DNA of 64,000 nucleotides from Sphingobacterium pedocola (GTDB lineage Bacteria; Bacteroidota; Bacteroidia; Sphingobacteriales; Sphingobacteriaceae), in NCBI RefSeq assembly GCF_015209965.1, contig NZ_MU158689.1:2222783-2286782 (forward strand), given 5' to 3'. Below the pieces are notes generated by a model. It searched no databases, was not told where the DNA came from, and worked only from the letters and a program-made list of their open reading frames with translations. Shown here piece after piece: positions 26,447 through 35,359 of this stretch (within the stretch, counting starts at the first letter, position 1; every line of letters starts with the position of its first letter). Made by a program: the position numbers and the translations under genes.

Positions 26447-26489
26447 GTTTTATATTCTTATTTATTAACGTTCGGTACGAAGGACACAA

Positions 26490-27836
26490 CTACCTCCTAT
26501 TCTGCTCCATACCAGACTGTTCTATAACGACCAATGGAATTTTGATGGCGTATTTCGGAGAGTTTGGTTCCAACTGGAACTGTTTACCATCCACCTCACG
26601 TACGAGTGTTTTCGCAAATCTGCTGTCCTGATTAAGCCGTTTCAGATCCGACCATCTTCGGCCGCGAAAAACAAGTTCCTTCCTTCGTTCTTCCAATATG
26701 ATGGTCAACAGCTTATCGGCATTCGATTCCGTTACGGGTGTAAAAGTGTCACGCGCAAAGCGGTTTTCCAAGAGTTTATTTAGATCGCTCAAGGCATTGC
26801 TAACGCTTCCGGTCCGTACCGCTGCTTCTGCCCGGATAAGATACAGTTCGGAAGTGGTTAGCCCAACAAATAATCCTCCCGGTGTATTATCGTACGATCC
26901 CTTGAACGCATAGGTTCCCGGATCAGAGGAATTATGACGGAAGAAGGCTTCCTTGCGAATATCAGATTCATCATAAGAACTATACAATGCCGTAGCAATA
27001 CGCCCGAAACCTTGCGATAGCGGATCTGAAATAACACTAACCGCCGGGAATAAAACCTCTGCATTGAATCGCGGGAAAGGTAAAGCTATGGCCGGACTGA
27101 TGCTATTATAATCCAACAGCGCGGACTTGAGCGATAAGCACGAATCGGCATAGAGAAACGCGTCGTGATAGTTACCCATATCTAGCAATACGCGTGCTAA
27201 TCCCGCATAAGCTGCAGCTTTGGACGGTCGGCCCAGTAATGGTTCGTCATTCGGCAATACCTGTACAGCACGTTTATAGTCGTTAACGATCTGATCATAA
27301 GATTGTGCCAGGGAAGCCCTTACCGATTGATAATCCAGTGCGGGGCTCAGCCGTAATGGAATACCCCATTCCGCTGCTGCTGTTGCTGTAGAATACGCAG
27401 GCGCAAACACCGATGCGAGCTGGTGAAAGGCAAAAGCGCGAAAGAAATATGCGTGACCAGCGACACGCTTGTACCGTTGCTCCTCTTTCCTCCTATCCAA
27501 ATCCGCCAACAGCGTTAGCACCTCATTACTACGGTACACTACACGATAACTATTTTGCCACTGCACACTGTTAACGATATCCTCATTGGACCAGATATGC
27601 GCATTGCGCTCATCCACATCGTAAATGGATTGCCAGTCGGCCGATCGCACAAAATAATCATCTGCCGCTATCTCGCCATACGTTGGATAGCCCATGTTCA
27701 TGGTTCCATAATCGTTGAGCAGCAGATCAGCATGGTCCAGTGTTTTGGGGATGGCCATTTTCTGGTCGGGTTTAACATCCAAAAAACCGGAACAGGAGGC
27801 CAAAAGAGCTGTGATTAAGAGATATATTAATTTCAT
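26490..27836 (-). CDS. SusD/RagB-family outer-membrane lipoprotein
   Basis: A 448-aa protein with a lipoprotein signal (LIYLLITALLASCSGFLDVK; the Cys and following FLDVKP are typical). The family body includes helices of TPR type (GHAYFFRAFAFHQLASVFAP), SKAAAYAGLARVLLDMGNYH, LYLIRAEAAVRTG and the signature ILEERRKELVFRGRRWSDLK. SusD proteins lie over the SusC barrel and capture oligosaccharides or peptides. No glycosidase is nearby, and TlpA is the partner, so a peptide or other non-glycan nutrient is possible. It starts 5 bp after the susC-like gene. Confidence 0.92.
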   Translation of the reverse strand: MKLIYLLITALLASCSGFLDVKPDQKMAIPKTLDHADLLLNDYGTMNMGYPTYGEIAADDYFVRSADWQSIYDVDERNAHIWSNEDIVNSVQWQNSYRVVYRSNEVLTLLADLDRRKEEQRYKRVAGHAYFFRAFAFHQLASVFAPAYSTATAAAEWGIPLRLSPALDYQSVRASLAQSYDQIVNDYKRAVQVLPNDEPLLGRPSKAAAYAGLARVLLDMGNYHDAFLYADSCLSLKSALLDYNSISPAIALPFPRFNAEVLFPAVSVISDPLSQGFGRIATALYSSYDESDIRKEAFFRHNSSDPGTYAFKGSYDNTPGGLFVGLTTSELYLIRAEAAVRTGSVSNALSDLNKLLENRFARDTFTPVTESNADKLLTIILEERRKELVFRGRRWSDLKRLNQDSRFAKTLVREVDGKQFQLEPNSPKYAIKIPLVVIEQSGMEQNRR

Positions 27837-27841
27837 AGCAT

Positions 27842-30800
27842 TTACATATTAAAATTTAAACCAATGGAAACTCTTAGCGGATCAGGAAGTGCATCACCAA
27901 ATTCAGGATCGATACCATGCTTATTTTCACGCCATAGGATTCCGATATTTTGGGCATAGGCATAAATACGTACATTCTTAAAGCCCGGATACAACTTATT
28001 CTGTAAAGCGTAACTCAATTGAATGTCGCGTAACTTAATCTGACTCGCCGATTCCACCAGTGCAGAAGACAGGTAGTACAATTGGCTTGCGTTTATATTA
28101 TTCGGATAGGTAAACGCGGGGACATCTGTAAGCGACTCATCTCCACTCTGCTGCCACCGATGGGCATAATCCGCATGACCGATCCCCTGGTCGATAAAGA
28201 AACGGTTATCGAACGAACGTCGCATAAATTTATGCCCCAACTGGTAGGAAATATTAAACGAAAACTCGATCCCTTTAAAACTTAACGCATTCCGAAACGA
28301 GCCAAAGTATCGGGGTTGGGTCGTTCCGTGGTTATCCAGATCTTCTACCGTTGATGCATTGACCAGCGCCGAGTAATTGGAAGAGATCTCTCCATCCAGA
28401 TAACCTCTAGGTGTACCGTTTTGAGGATCAAGACCTGCCCATTTGTAAGCCAATTGGCTGTACAGATCCATCCCTTCAATCGGTGTCATCAGCATTCCAC
28501 CGGGCCCACTGATAAAATTTCGTGCTTTATTATCACTCACATATGATTTAGCTACCCTTGTACGGCTATATGCAAACACCCAGTGGGAAGACCAGCGGAA
28601 TGATTTACTACGCCAGTTTAGGGTGTTCAATGCTATATCTACCCCCTTACCTTCCAGATCAGCACTGTTCACATTCATTGAACCGAAGCCCGTTGTAGGA
28701 TCTACTAAGGTACTTGCGATCAAATCTTTCGGCCGCTTAATATAATATTCCACAGCTCCAGATACCCGCTGATCTTTGATCGCGAAGTCAAGTCCGAGAT
28801 TCATCATGCCCACGCGCTCCCACCGTAAAGAAGGGTTGGGAGGTGACTGCATCATCGCATACGGCTGTCCGGTGATGTAATGGGCTGCCGAAGAAATATT
28901 GATTATCGGATAGGCCGCTGTACTGTTATTTACATTCCCGTTGTATCCGTAAGTTGCTCGAAATTTTAGCAACGGAAACCAGTCGCTATTAATGAAATCC
29001 TCATTTGAAAGTAACCAGGCTCCTCCTACCGACCAAAACGGTTGCCCGCGATCATTAGAGGCTACACCGAAGAGGTTCGATGCATCTTTGCGAACACTCC
29101 CGCTCAGGGTATATCTGCCCCGATACGTATACGAAGCATTTCCAAAGTATGCCACAAAGCGGTTCACGAACTTAGCGGTCTGCGCGTAGTCAACGAGGTT
29201 GACCGTTCCGGCGATACCATTTAACGCCGGAACCCGAAGCCCGTACTTGACTGGCTGAAAACTCATCGTTTCCCTATCATAGCCAAAGTATATCGAGGTC
29301 ATTAAGTCGCTATTAATATCCCTTACTTCCGATCCCGCGAGGGCATTAAGCTCGTGATCTGCCCATTTCTGGTTAAAATCCAATTGGACTCTACCTTGGT
29401 TGGTGCTGTTGTTGCGATGCTGCATATTCATATAATCTCCTACCGGCAGATTCCATGTTACAGCGCTATTGGTCCATGAAGACCGGAAGTTGATCATTTC
29501 ACGGAGATGCACCGATCCGATACCCTGCCAGGTCTCAGTAGGCTGTACGGCGCGCTGGTAGGCGTATACTGCAGACAGCCGAAGTGAGGGCAACAGTTGG
29601 TAAGCTCCGTTCAGATTGATAAAAGTCTCCCTGATATTGGTAATGGCGTGTGTTTGATCCAGTTCATCCAATGGGCGGTATTTCCAGTCCAATAACCTTC
29701 CACCTGCTACGGTATCCCTGAAAATAGGATTGTTTGGAATGGCGTCTACCACCAACGCATTACCTTGCGCATCGGCGAGCTGCATATAGGGGAAATTCCC
29801 CCTTCCCCGGCCTAATAGATTATACCCCACGGGTTGCTGGCTATCCTTATCTCTGGACTCCGTATAGGTGACACCAACATCAAAGGTCAAGTTTTTAAGC
29901 GGGCGAAGCTGTGTATTATTTTTGGCGGTAAAGCGTCGATATGACGAGGTAACCACTGAATTCGCCTTATTATCATATCCCACAGAAAACGAGGTATTGA
30001 TTTTATCGTTACCGCCCCGCAACTGGACATTATATTGCTGATCCACGGCTTCCCTATAGATATACTTTTTAAAATCATTGCGCATATCGATAGGCCGTAG
30101 CCTGTCCAACTCCCGTTCCACCTCGTTATCGTCCAATGCACCTTCTTTATGCTTTTTCAATAATTGGATCACGGGCGTTAGATTAGCATAATATTCGTTC
30201 ATCCGGCTGTTCCAGTATCCTTTGTTAAACAGTTCTCTTTCGAGATCTATATAGTCGGACGTATTCATCTGCGGATAATATTCTAAGTCCGGCTTTTGCC
30301 CTACTGTTACATTGCTATTGACCGAGAGTTGAAAAGGCTGGTTAAACTTACCCCGTTTGGTGGTGATGACAATTACCCCATTTCCCGACTGCGCTCCCCA
30401 GATCGAGGCGGCGGCAGCGTCTTTCAATACAGTGATATTCTCTATATCATTGGGATTTATATTATTGAAATATCCATTCAGCAGATCAAAGTTATTGGGG
30501 TAAGCAATGCCATCAATAACGACCAAAGGCCAAATGTTACTGTTCATACTGCTTATGCCCCTGATATTGATATTAAGAAGGTTGCCCCTATTTTGCTGAA
30601 AAAGCTTGGAAGAAGATATACTCGGCACCACATCCTCTAGCCGACTTACAAAGTCGGTGGATACCTTACGGTTAAACAAGGCCGAATCTACAAACTCGAA
30701 CGATCCTGTAGCTCTTTCTTTTGGGATGCGCTGGTATCCCGTACTTACTACGTCGACTTCTTCGATCTGGTTCTCCGAGGGTTGCAGCGTGATGTCTACG

Positions 30801-31087
30801 GATGTAGTTGTTTCATCATAGGCGACAGTCTGCGCCGCATATCCAATGTGGTAGATCTTTAGCGTTCCTTTGGGTTGGGTTACCGTCATACTGAACCTCC
30901 CCTCATTATCCGTTAAGGTGTATTTGTTACCCGCCTGTACGGATACCCCTTCAATAGTCTGCCCTTCGGCAGCCGAGCGTACTTCTCCTCCGAGTGTACG
31001 ACCCGACTGCGCCTGGGCATCACTAAACAACAATATGAACCATATCAATCCCGTAACGGAAAGGATTGATATGCTCTTCATCGGCAT
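27842..31087 (-). CDS. SusC/RagA-family TonB-linked outer-membrane protein
   Basis: About 1081 aa from the ATG at 31087 (MPMKSISILSVTGLIWFILL). The frame is open for 126 more codons upstream, but that DNA holds a repeat element and a poorly composed sequence, so I reject it as coding. Domains: signal peptide, carboxypeptidase-like domain (LGGEVRSAAEGQTIEGVSVQ), plug (VLKDAAAASIWGAQSGNGVI, the SusC motif) and barrel with C-terminal strand. With the adjacent SusD it forms a nutrient importer energised by TonB. No FecI/FecR pair accompanies it here. Confidence 0.92.
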   Translation of the reverse strand: MPMKSISILSVTGLIWFILLFSDAQAQSGRTLGGEVRSAAEGQTIEGVSVQAGNKYTLTDNEGRFSMTVTQPKGTLKIYHIGYAAQTVAYDETTTSVDITLQPSENQIEEVDVVSTGYQRIPKERATGSFEFVDSALFNRKVSTDFVSRLEDVVPSISSSKLFQQNRGNLLNINIRGISSMNSNIWPLVVIDGIAYPNNFDLLNGYFNNINPNDIENITVLKDAAAASIWGAQSGNGVIVITTKRGKFNQPFQLSVNSNVTVGQKPDLEYYPQMNTSDYIDLERELFNKGYWNSRMNEYYANLTPVIQLLKKHKEGALDDNEVERELDRLRPIDMRNDFKKYIYREAVDQQYNVQLRGGNDKINTSFSVGYDNKANSVVTSSYRRFTAKNNTQLRPLKNLTFDVGVTYTESRDKDSQQPVGYNLLGRGRGNFPYMQLADAQGNALVVDAIPNNPIFRDTVAGGRLLDWKYRPLDELDQTHAITNIRETFINLNGAYQLLPSLRLSAVYAYQRAVQPTETWQGIGSVHLREMINFRSSWTNSAVTWNLPVGDYMNMQHRNNSTNQGRVQLDFNQKWADHELNALAGSEVRDINSDLMTSIYFGYDRETMSFQPVKYGLRVPALNGIAGTVNLVDYAQTAKFVNRFVAYFGNASYTYRGRYTLSGSVRKDASNLFGVASNDRGQPFWSVGGAWLLSNEDFINSDWFPLLKFRATYGYNGNVNNSTAAYPIINISSAAHYITGQPYAMMQSPPNPSLRWERVGMMNLGLDFAIKDQRVSGAVEYYIKRPKDLIASTLVDPTTGFGSMNVNSADLEGKGVDIALNTLNWRSKSFRWSSHWVFAYSRTRVAKSYVSDNKARNFISGPGGMLMTPIEGMDLYSQLAYKWAGLDPQNGTPRGYLDGEISSNYSALVNASTVEDLDNHGTTQPRYFGSFRNALSFKGIEFSFNISYQLGHKFMRRSFDNRFFIDQGIGHADYAHRWQQSGDESLTDVPAFTYPNNINASQLYYLSSALVESASQIKLRDIQLSYALQNKLYPGFKNVRIYAYAQNIGILWRENKHGIDPEFGDALPDPLRVSIGLNFNM

Positions 31088-31266
31088 GTTAAAACATACT
31101 CTCCGATGAAAAAAACCTAATATCAGGAATATACATTTAAAACTATGGGCCATTGGTAGCAAACACTGCTTGCCTACCGACGTAATATATGGCACAAAGC
31201 TCGTATGGGTTTGCGGGAGTATAGATAGCGAGTTTTCCTTTACCTGCATATCCCGCCCCACTGGCA

Positions 31267-31366
31267 CGTCATCATGAGGAGCGCAGCGACGTGATGATCT
31301 GTCACTATAAAGCGCTACCCGCTTCTTATACTCGTCATCGCGATGAGCGGAGCGAAGTGGCGATCT
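31267..31366. repeat. REP-like element upstream of the susC-like gene
   Basis: CGTCATCATGAGGAGCGCAG at 31267 and CGTCATCGCGATGAGCGGAG at 31333 are two related units ending in GTGATGATCT and GTGGCGATCT. They resemble the CGTCATTGCGA elements at 20742 and 14345. Their position marks DNA outside the coding part of susC. Confidence 0.6.
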
Positions 31367-32285
31367 TTTTATTCTATTTAGGGTGTTGTCTATTGTTGGC
31401 AATAGTGCATAGCTTTCCCCTTTGCGTAATTTTCGCATTCTTTTAATGGTTAGTGTAAAGACCAAAATCTTTACAAATCAATAAATCTGGTGATTTATTC
31501 GGAACGCGTTGAAGCTCTTCATATCAGGTTAATCGGTATTGATTTACGCTCTTTCCGGAATAAAAAATAAAAGACCGACCTTCTTCTTATTGAAAAACAA
31601 TACAAATTGTATAGAAATAATTTGTTCGGAATAAAAAAAGACTCTATCTTTAATGTGCGAGAAAAAAGAAAGGAACCAATTCTTAACCCAATAAACTAGC
31701 ATTTGCTTTTATATTGCGTTGAAGGTCGGTTTTACAAACTCTCTCGGAAAAGGACATGGCTCGTGCCTTTAGTAAGATTGTTGAACAAGCTTACCTCCCT
31801 TTTCTATTGAAGTCTGTTTTCTTTTCTAGCTATTCGGGCGATCGAATAACGTTCTTATAAAGGTGTTTAATCGAAAACCACGACCGAGAATCTTGGATTC
31901 TGGTGGGGTCATTGGGGGTGTTTGTTAGTTTCGCTCTGTTCATAATCTTTTTAGTTTATGTGAACGAATCTCAAAAAAACGAAGGAATGAAACCTTGCCT
32001 TTTCCCACTCTTTCGCTATTGCTCGAAAGCTTTAGCTAGGCCTTACGCAAAGCATAAGGTGGTACCCGGAAGCGGCTACTCAGCAAGGCTCATTCCCGCG
32101 CGTATATGCAAAGATATAATATTCGCAGGAAATGAGCTAACCTTACCGCCTCCTTCCCAGGTACCAAGTGGAAAGTTGGAGACTCGTAAATATCTACAAG
32201 TGCTAAAACACTTGATAAATAAAAGTTAAACTCTAAGTCTAAATATTAGATATATGTAATCATAAAATGTGACACATCTATAAAT
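31367..32285. other. Gene-poor left border of the defence island
   Basis: No gene can be firmly supported. A GTG-started frame of 108 codons (31903-32229) begins with a hydrophobic stretch (LGVFVSFALFIIFLVYVN) and continues with a basic part; it could encode a small membrane protein or be chance. GACCGACCTTCTTC near 31572 and GAAGGTCGGTTTT near 31723 form an imperfect inverted repeat ~150 bp apart. Base composition shifts here from roughly balanced to AT-rich. No tRNA gene or clear attachment site was seen. Confidence 0.35.
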
Positions 32286-32286
32286 A

Positions 32287-32330
32287 CTTAGTTATCACTA
32301 AGCAAATATAAACACTTAGCCTGAACTAAG
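32287..32330. promoter_or_regulatory. Two palindromic operators upstream of the XRE regulator gene
   Basis: CTTAGTTATCACTAAG (32287-32302, perfect 6-bp arms) and CTTAGCCTGAACTAAG (32315-32330, 5-bp arms) are each followed by CAAATA. Their centres are 28 bp apart, and the second ends 19 bp before the start codon. The layout is that of autoregulated XRE repressors. That the XRE protein binds here is inference. Confidence 0.6.
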
Positions 32331-32349
32331 CAAATAATAATTAAAATAA

Positions 32350-32604
32350 ATGTCAAAAAGAAAAAGCATTCCTAAAACGCAATTTGAATGGGCAATAGTA
32401 AAGCTAGTGCGAACCAAAAGAGATACAGAAAAAATAAGTCAAGCAAAAATTGCGACCCTTTTAGGTGTCACTCCTGGTTATATTGGGCAAATTGAAACTG
32501 AATCATCAGGTAGTATGTATACATATGAACAACTAAACAAACTTGCGAAGTATTTCAATTGTAGTCCGAAAGATTTCATGCCGGAAAAGGCTATTGAAGA
32601 TTAA
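32350..32604 (+). CDS. XRE-family helix-turn-helix regulator
   Basis: An 84-aa single-domain protein. The Cro/C1-type HTH runs from about residue 25 to 80: KISQAKIATLLGVTPGYIGQ, then the recognition helix end IETESSGSMYTYEQLNKLAK and YFNCSPKDFMPE. Two palindromes just upstream suggest that it controls its own gene. It is the first gene of the AT-rich defence island, 233 bp before the channel/DRT3 operon on the same strand. It may therefore repress that operon too, as small HTH proteins often do for defence genes. That link is inference. Confidence 0.85.
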   Translation: MSKRKSIPKTQFEWAIVKLVRTKRDTEKISQAKIATLLGVTPGYIGQIETESSGSMYTYEQLNKLAKYFNCSPKDFMPEKAIED

Positions 32605-32837
32605 ATAACGGAAGCCACAGATTGTGACCTCCAAGTAAAACTATTATTAACCAAATGAACCAAGAAAGACTAATGACCCTGAATCCTGCACTTCTACTTT
32701 GTAAAGGCTAAAGCTTTTACGGGAAGCCGTAGGGAGGTTTGAGGAGAATTGGGTAGGTTTGGAACTAAGAAAACCGATTAGACATCATATAGAAGTTGGC
32801 AAATACTATAAGATTCATACTATCTAAAAAATAATCC

Positions 32838-33821
32838 ATGACTGGTAAATGCAATTCTTACGCTTTTGCAAATAGCAAGAAAAAACTAAAGCCCAAAATA
32901 AATACAACCATTGGAGGGTTAGTGGACAAGCTTTCTTATTGGTCAATCTTGCTCTTGATATTCCTTACAATATTTTTATATGCTATATTATATTTTTTTC
33001 TGGATACGTATTTTGAAGGACATGGCATAAATAGTCCATTGCCAAACTTCACAGATTGTCTTTACTTTAGTGCCGTTACATTTACAACTTTAGGTTATGG
33101 TGATCTTCTACCCGAAGGATTTAGTAAGCTTCTATCGATAATTGAGGTTTGTACAGGAATGCTTCTTGCTGCGATTTTTATTGGCAAAATTTCATCGGAG
33201 AGACAATCAAGTAAGTTAGCTCTAATTTATGCGAGCATGAATCATCAAAAAATACTAGAACTCATCAATGATGTAAATAATGCAGTTGAAGAAACAACGC
33301 GTTGGTATAATGCACACGACAACAAACGTTTATTAGACACCTCGAAGAATCTCTATGACCTTGTTTCTGTTATAAGGAAGTATTTAACAGTACAGTCATT
33401 AGAGGGAGAGTTAGCTAAACAAGGGAATGACTCTACTTTAAAAAGACTCTATGTTTCTTTAGAAAAGACACAAAAGCAATCGTATATCATTATTAAAACT
33501 TCAGGCATCAATCAGAATATCATCACTACGCACATTAGAATCGTAAATAGTGTCGCTAGAATTGGTAATAGCATGAAGCAATTCTATAATCAAAACGACA
33601 AAGTAACGAATATATTAGATGAGTTGATTCGTGAACAAAGAAGATGCACAACTTCAATTCAAAAGCAGAATATCGTATATAGAACAGAGATTACAGATGA
33701 TCTAATAGATAATATAAATAAATGTAAAGGAGAGACTTTTGATCCGAAAAAAGACTTTGAACGAATTGCCAACGAAATAGGCATTTCTAAAAGATTACTA
33801 AGAAAATGTATCAAGCTATAA
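32838..33821 (+). CDS. Two-helix potassium-channel-like membrane protein upstream of DRT3
   Basis: A 327-aa protein. Two membrane helices (about residues 35-58, ILLLIFLTIFLYAILYFFL; and 97-115, IIEVCTGMLLAAIFIGKI) flank a pore loop with the potassium selectivity filter TLGYGD (GYGD at 86-89). This is the Ion_trans_2 layout of a KcsA-like channel. The remaining ~200 residues are cytosolic, helical and unlike RCK domains, and end in a basic HTH-like stretch (ERIANEIGISKRLLRKC). It precedes the first reverse transcriptase gene by 32 bp on the same strand, so one operon is likely. A role as membrane effector of the defence system is my inference. The 233-bp gap upstream holds a possible promoter (TACTTTG near 32696). 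Confidence 0.82.
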   Translation: MTGKCNSYAFANSKKKLKPKINTTIGGLVDKLSYWSILLLIFLTIFLYAILYFFLDTYFEGHGINSPLPNFTDCLYFSAVTFTTLGYGDLLPEGFSKLLSIIEVCTGMLLAAIFIGKISSERQSSKLALIYASMNHQKILELINDVNNAVEETTRWYNAHDNKRLLDTSKNLYDLVSVIRKYLTVQSLEGELAKQGNDSTLKRLYVSLEKTQKQSYIIIKTSGINQNIITTHIRIVNSVARIGNSMKQFYNQNDKVTNILDELIREQRRCTTSIQKQNIVYRTEITDDLIDNINKCKGETFDPKKDFERIANEIGISKRLLRKCIKL

Positions 33822-33853
33822 ATAAAATCACTTAAAAATCTGTAAAAATAAAC

Positions 33854-35359
33854 ATGATAGATCAATCATTTTCGCCACAAAATATCGGAGCAGTATTTGA
33901 TGCCGAGAACAAAAGAGGAACCAATATCGAGAGACTATTTGAAGCCTCTTTTAAGTCGTCGCTAGACTTAGCTGGCGAAATGAAGGATTTAAGAAATCAA
34001 ATAAAATACGAAACAGACGCCTCAACAAGAAGAGGATTAATAGACGTACTAAATGAACAAGAACAATTAAGAAAAGATGAGCTTAATTATATTTTTGAAG
34101 TTATATCTGATAACATTAAGTCCTATAAACCAACTATCGGTATAAAATCAATAAAGTCGATGAGATGTTATACTCTTGACTCTACAGTTGAAAGTTATTT
34201 CTACTCAAAAATTTTACAACGAAATTTAAGAGAAACCTATAAGATAAAACAACAATCTCGGTATCATATTTTAAAATCTGTTATTCATCTTGTAGCTGAT
34301 AAATTCCCGAAAATTGTTGTTAGAACCGATATTAAGAAGTTCTATGAAAGTATCCCTCAAAAACAACTACTTGCGAAGCTAGATTCTGATCACTTAATTA
34401 CTATAAATACAAAAAGAGGAATAAGTTCTATTTTAGAGAGCTTCAATACTATCATTCCAAGTAGTAAGTGTGTAGGACTTCCAAGGGGGATCGGAATAAG
34501 TGCCTACTTATCAGAAATATACATGAGATCGATTGATTCCGAAGTAAACAAGCTAGAAGACCTTGTATATTACGCAAGATATGTAGACGATATCATAGCA
34601 ATATTCACCCCAAGCAATGGGAAGAAGGCGGAAGCTAAAAACTACATCTTAAAAATCGAAGAAATTGTGCATGAAAAATCTAACAAACACCTACAACTTA
34701 ATTTAAAAAAAACACAAGTCTATGATTTACAATTCAATCTTGATCCTATAATAGCTAATATTGATGACCTATGTAGTCCATCTTTGATTCAAACCACTAA
34801 CTATAAAAAATCTATAAACTATTTAGGCTATAATATCGGTTTCACAAAACAAATTAGAATTGTAGAAGGTAAGACCAAAACCAATTTTATTAACCTTGTA
34901 GATATCTCAGACAAAAAAGTTTTGGATTACAAAACCAAAATAAAATTAGTATTTGACCATTTCAATAGAAAGAAACACCATTCACCAAAGAGAGCTATAA
35001 AACTTTTAAAAGCTAGATTGGAATACCTACTAACCAACACCCGTCTTAGTAACAATAAATCAAATGTATTTGTAGGATTGCACTACTCTTATCCGTTTAT
35101 ATCAACGGATATTCAATTAAATAAACTAGACAAAAGTCTGCTTTATTATATATCCAGAACCGGTCTTTCAACTTCGGAAAAGAATGATCTAAAAGAGTTT
35201 TCTTTTAAAGAGTTCTACAAAAAGAAAGAACTAATTAAACACAGCTTTAGCAATAGAAAATATTACACGTACAATGCAAACAAAAATGACGTAAAAAACA
35301 AAGGCAACAATGGAGTATTAAAATTTGGGATAAAAGAGATTACATCAATCTGGAAATAA
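33854..35359 (+). CDS. drt3a: Antiviral reverse transcriptase Drt3a (UG3-type)
   Basis: A 501-aa reverse transcriptase. The polymerase core is visible: motif A VVRTDIKKFYESIP (Asp 159), the CVGLPRGIGISAYLSEIYM block (fingers/palm motif B), and the catalytic YVDD at 243-246 within YYARYVDDIIAIF. The C-terminal ~200 residues are an all-alpha region without a known endonuclease or maturase domain. The pair of unlike RT genes in this order and size (about 500 and 730 aa) is characteristic of DRT type 3. Its stop shares one base with the start of the next gene (TAATG). DRT systems protect against phage; the type-3 assignment rests on architecture and motif reading. Confidence 0.88.
   Translation: MIDQSFSPQNIGAVFDAENKRGTNIERLFEASFKSSLDLAGEMKDLRNQIKYETDASTRRGLIDVLNEQEQLRKDELNYIFEVISDNIKSYKPTIGIKSIKSMRCYTLDSTVESYFYSKILQRNLRETYKIKQQSRYHILKSVIHLVADKFPKIVVRTDIKKFYESIPQKQLLAKLDSDHLITINTKRGISSILESFNTIIPSSKCVGLPRGIGISAYLSEIYMRSIDSEVNKLEDLVYYARYVDDIIAIFTPSNGKKAEAKNYILKIEEIVHEKSNKHLQLNLKKTQVYDLQFNLDPIIANIDDLCSPSLIQTTNYKKSINYLGYNIGFTKQIRIVEGKTKTNFINLVDISDKKVLDYKTKIKLVFDHFNRKKHHSPKRAIKLLKARLEYLLTNTRLSNNKSNVFVGLHYSYPFISTDIQLNKLDKSLLYYISRTGLSTSEKNDLKEFSFKEFYKKKELIKHSFSNRKYYTYNANKNDVKNKGNNGVLKFGIKEITSIWK

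Noticed and set aside
31088..31465. N-terminal extension of the SusC-like protein by 126 residues
   Set aside because: The DNA contains a REP-like repeat and no signal peptide; the ATG at 31087 begins a normal signal sequence.
31903..32229. GTG-started 108-codon frame with a hydrophobic start
   Set aside because: No firm similarity recognised and no ribosome site; kept only as a remark in the border region.
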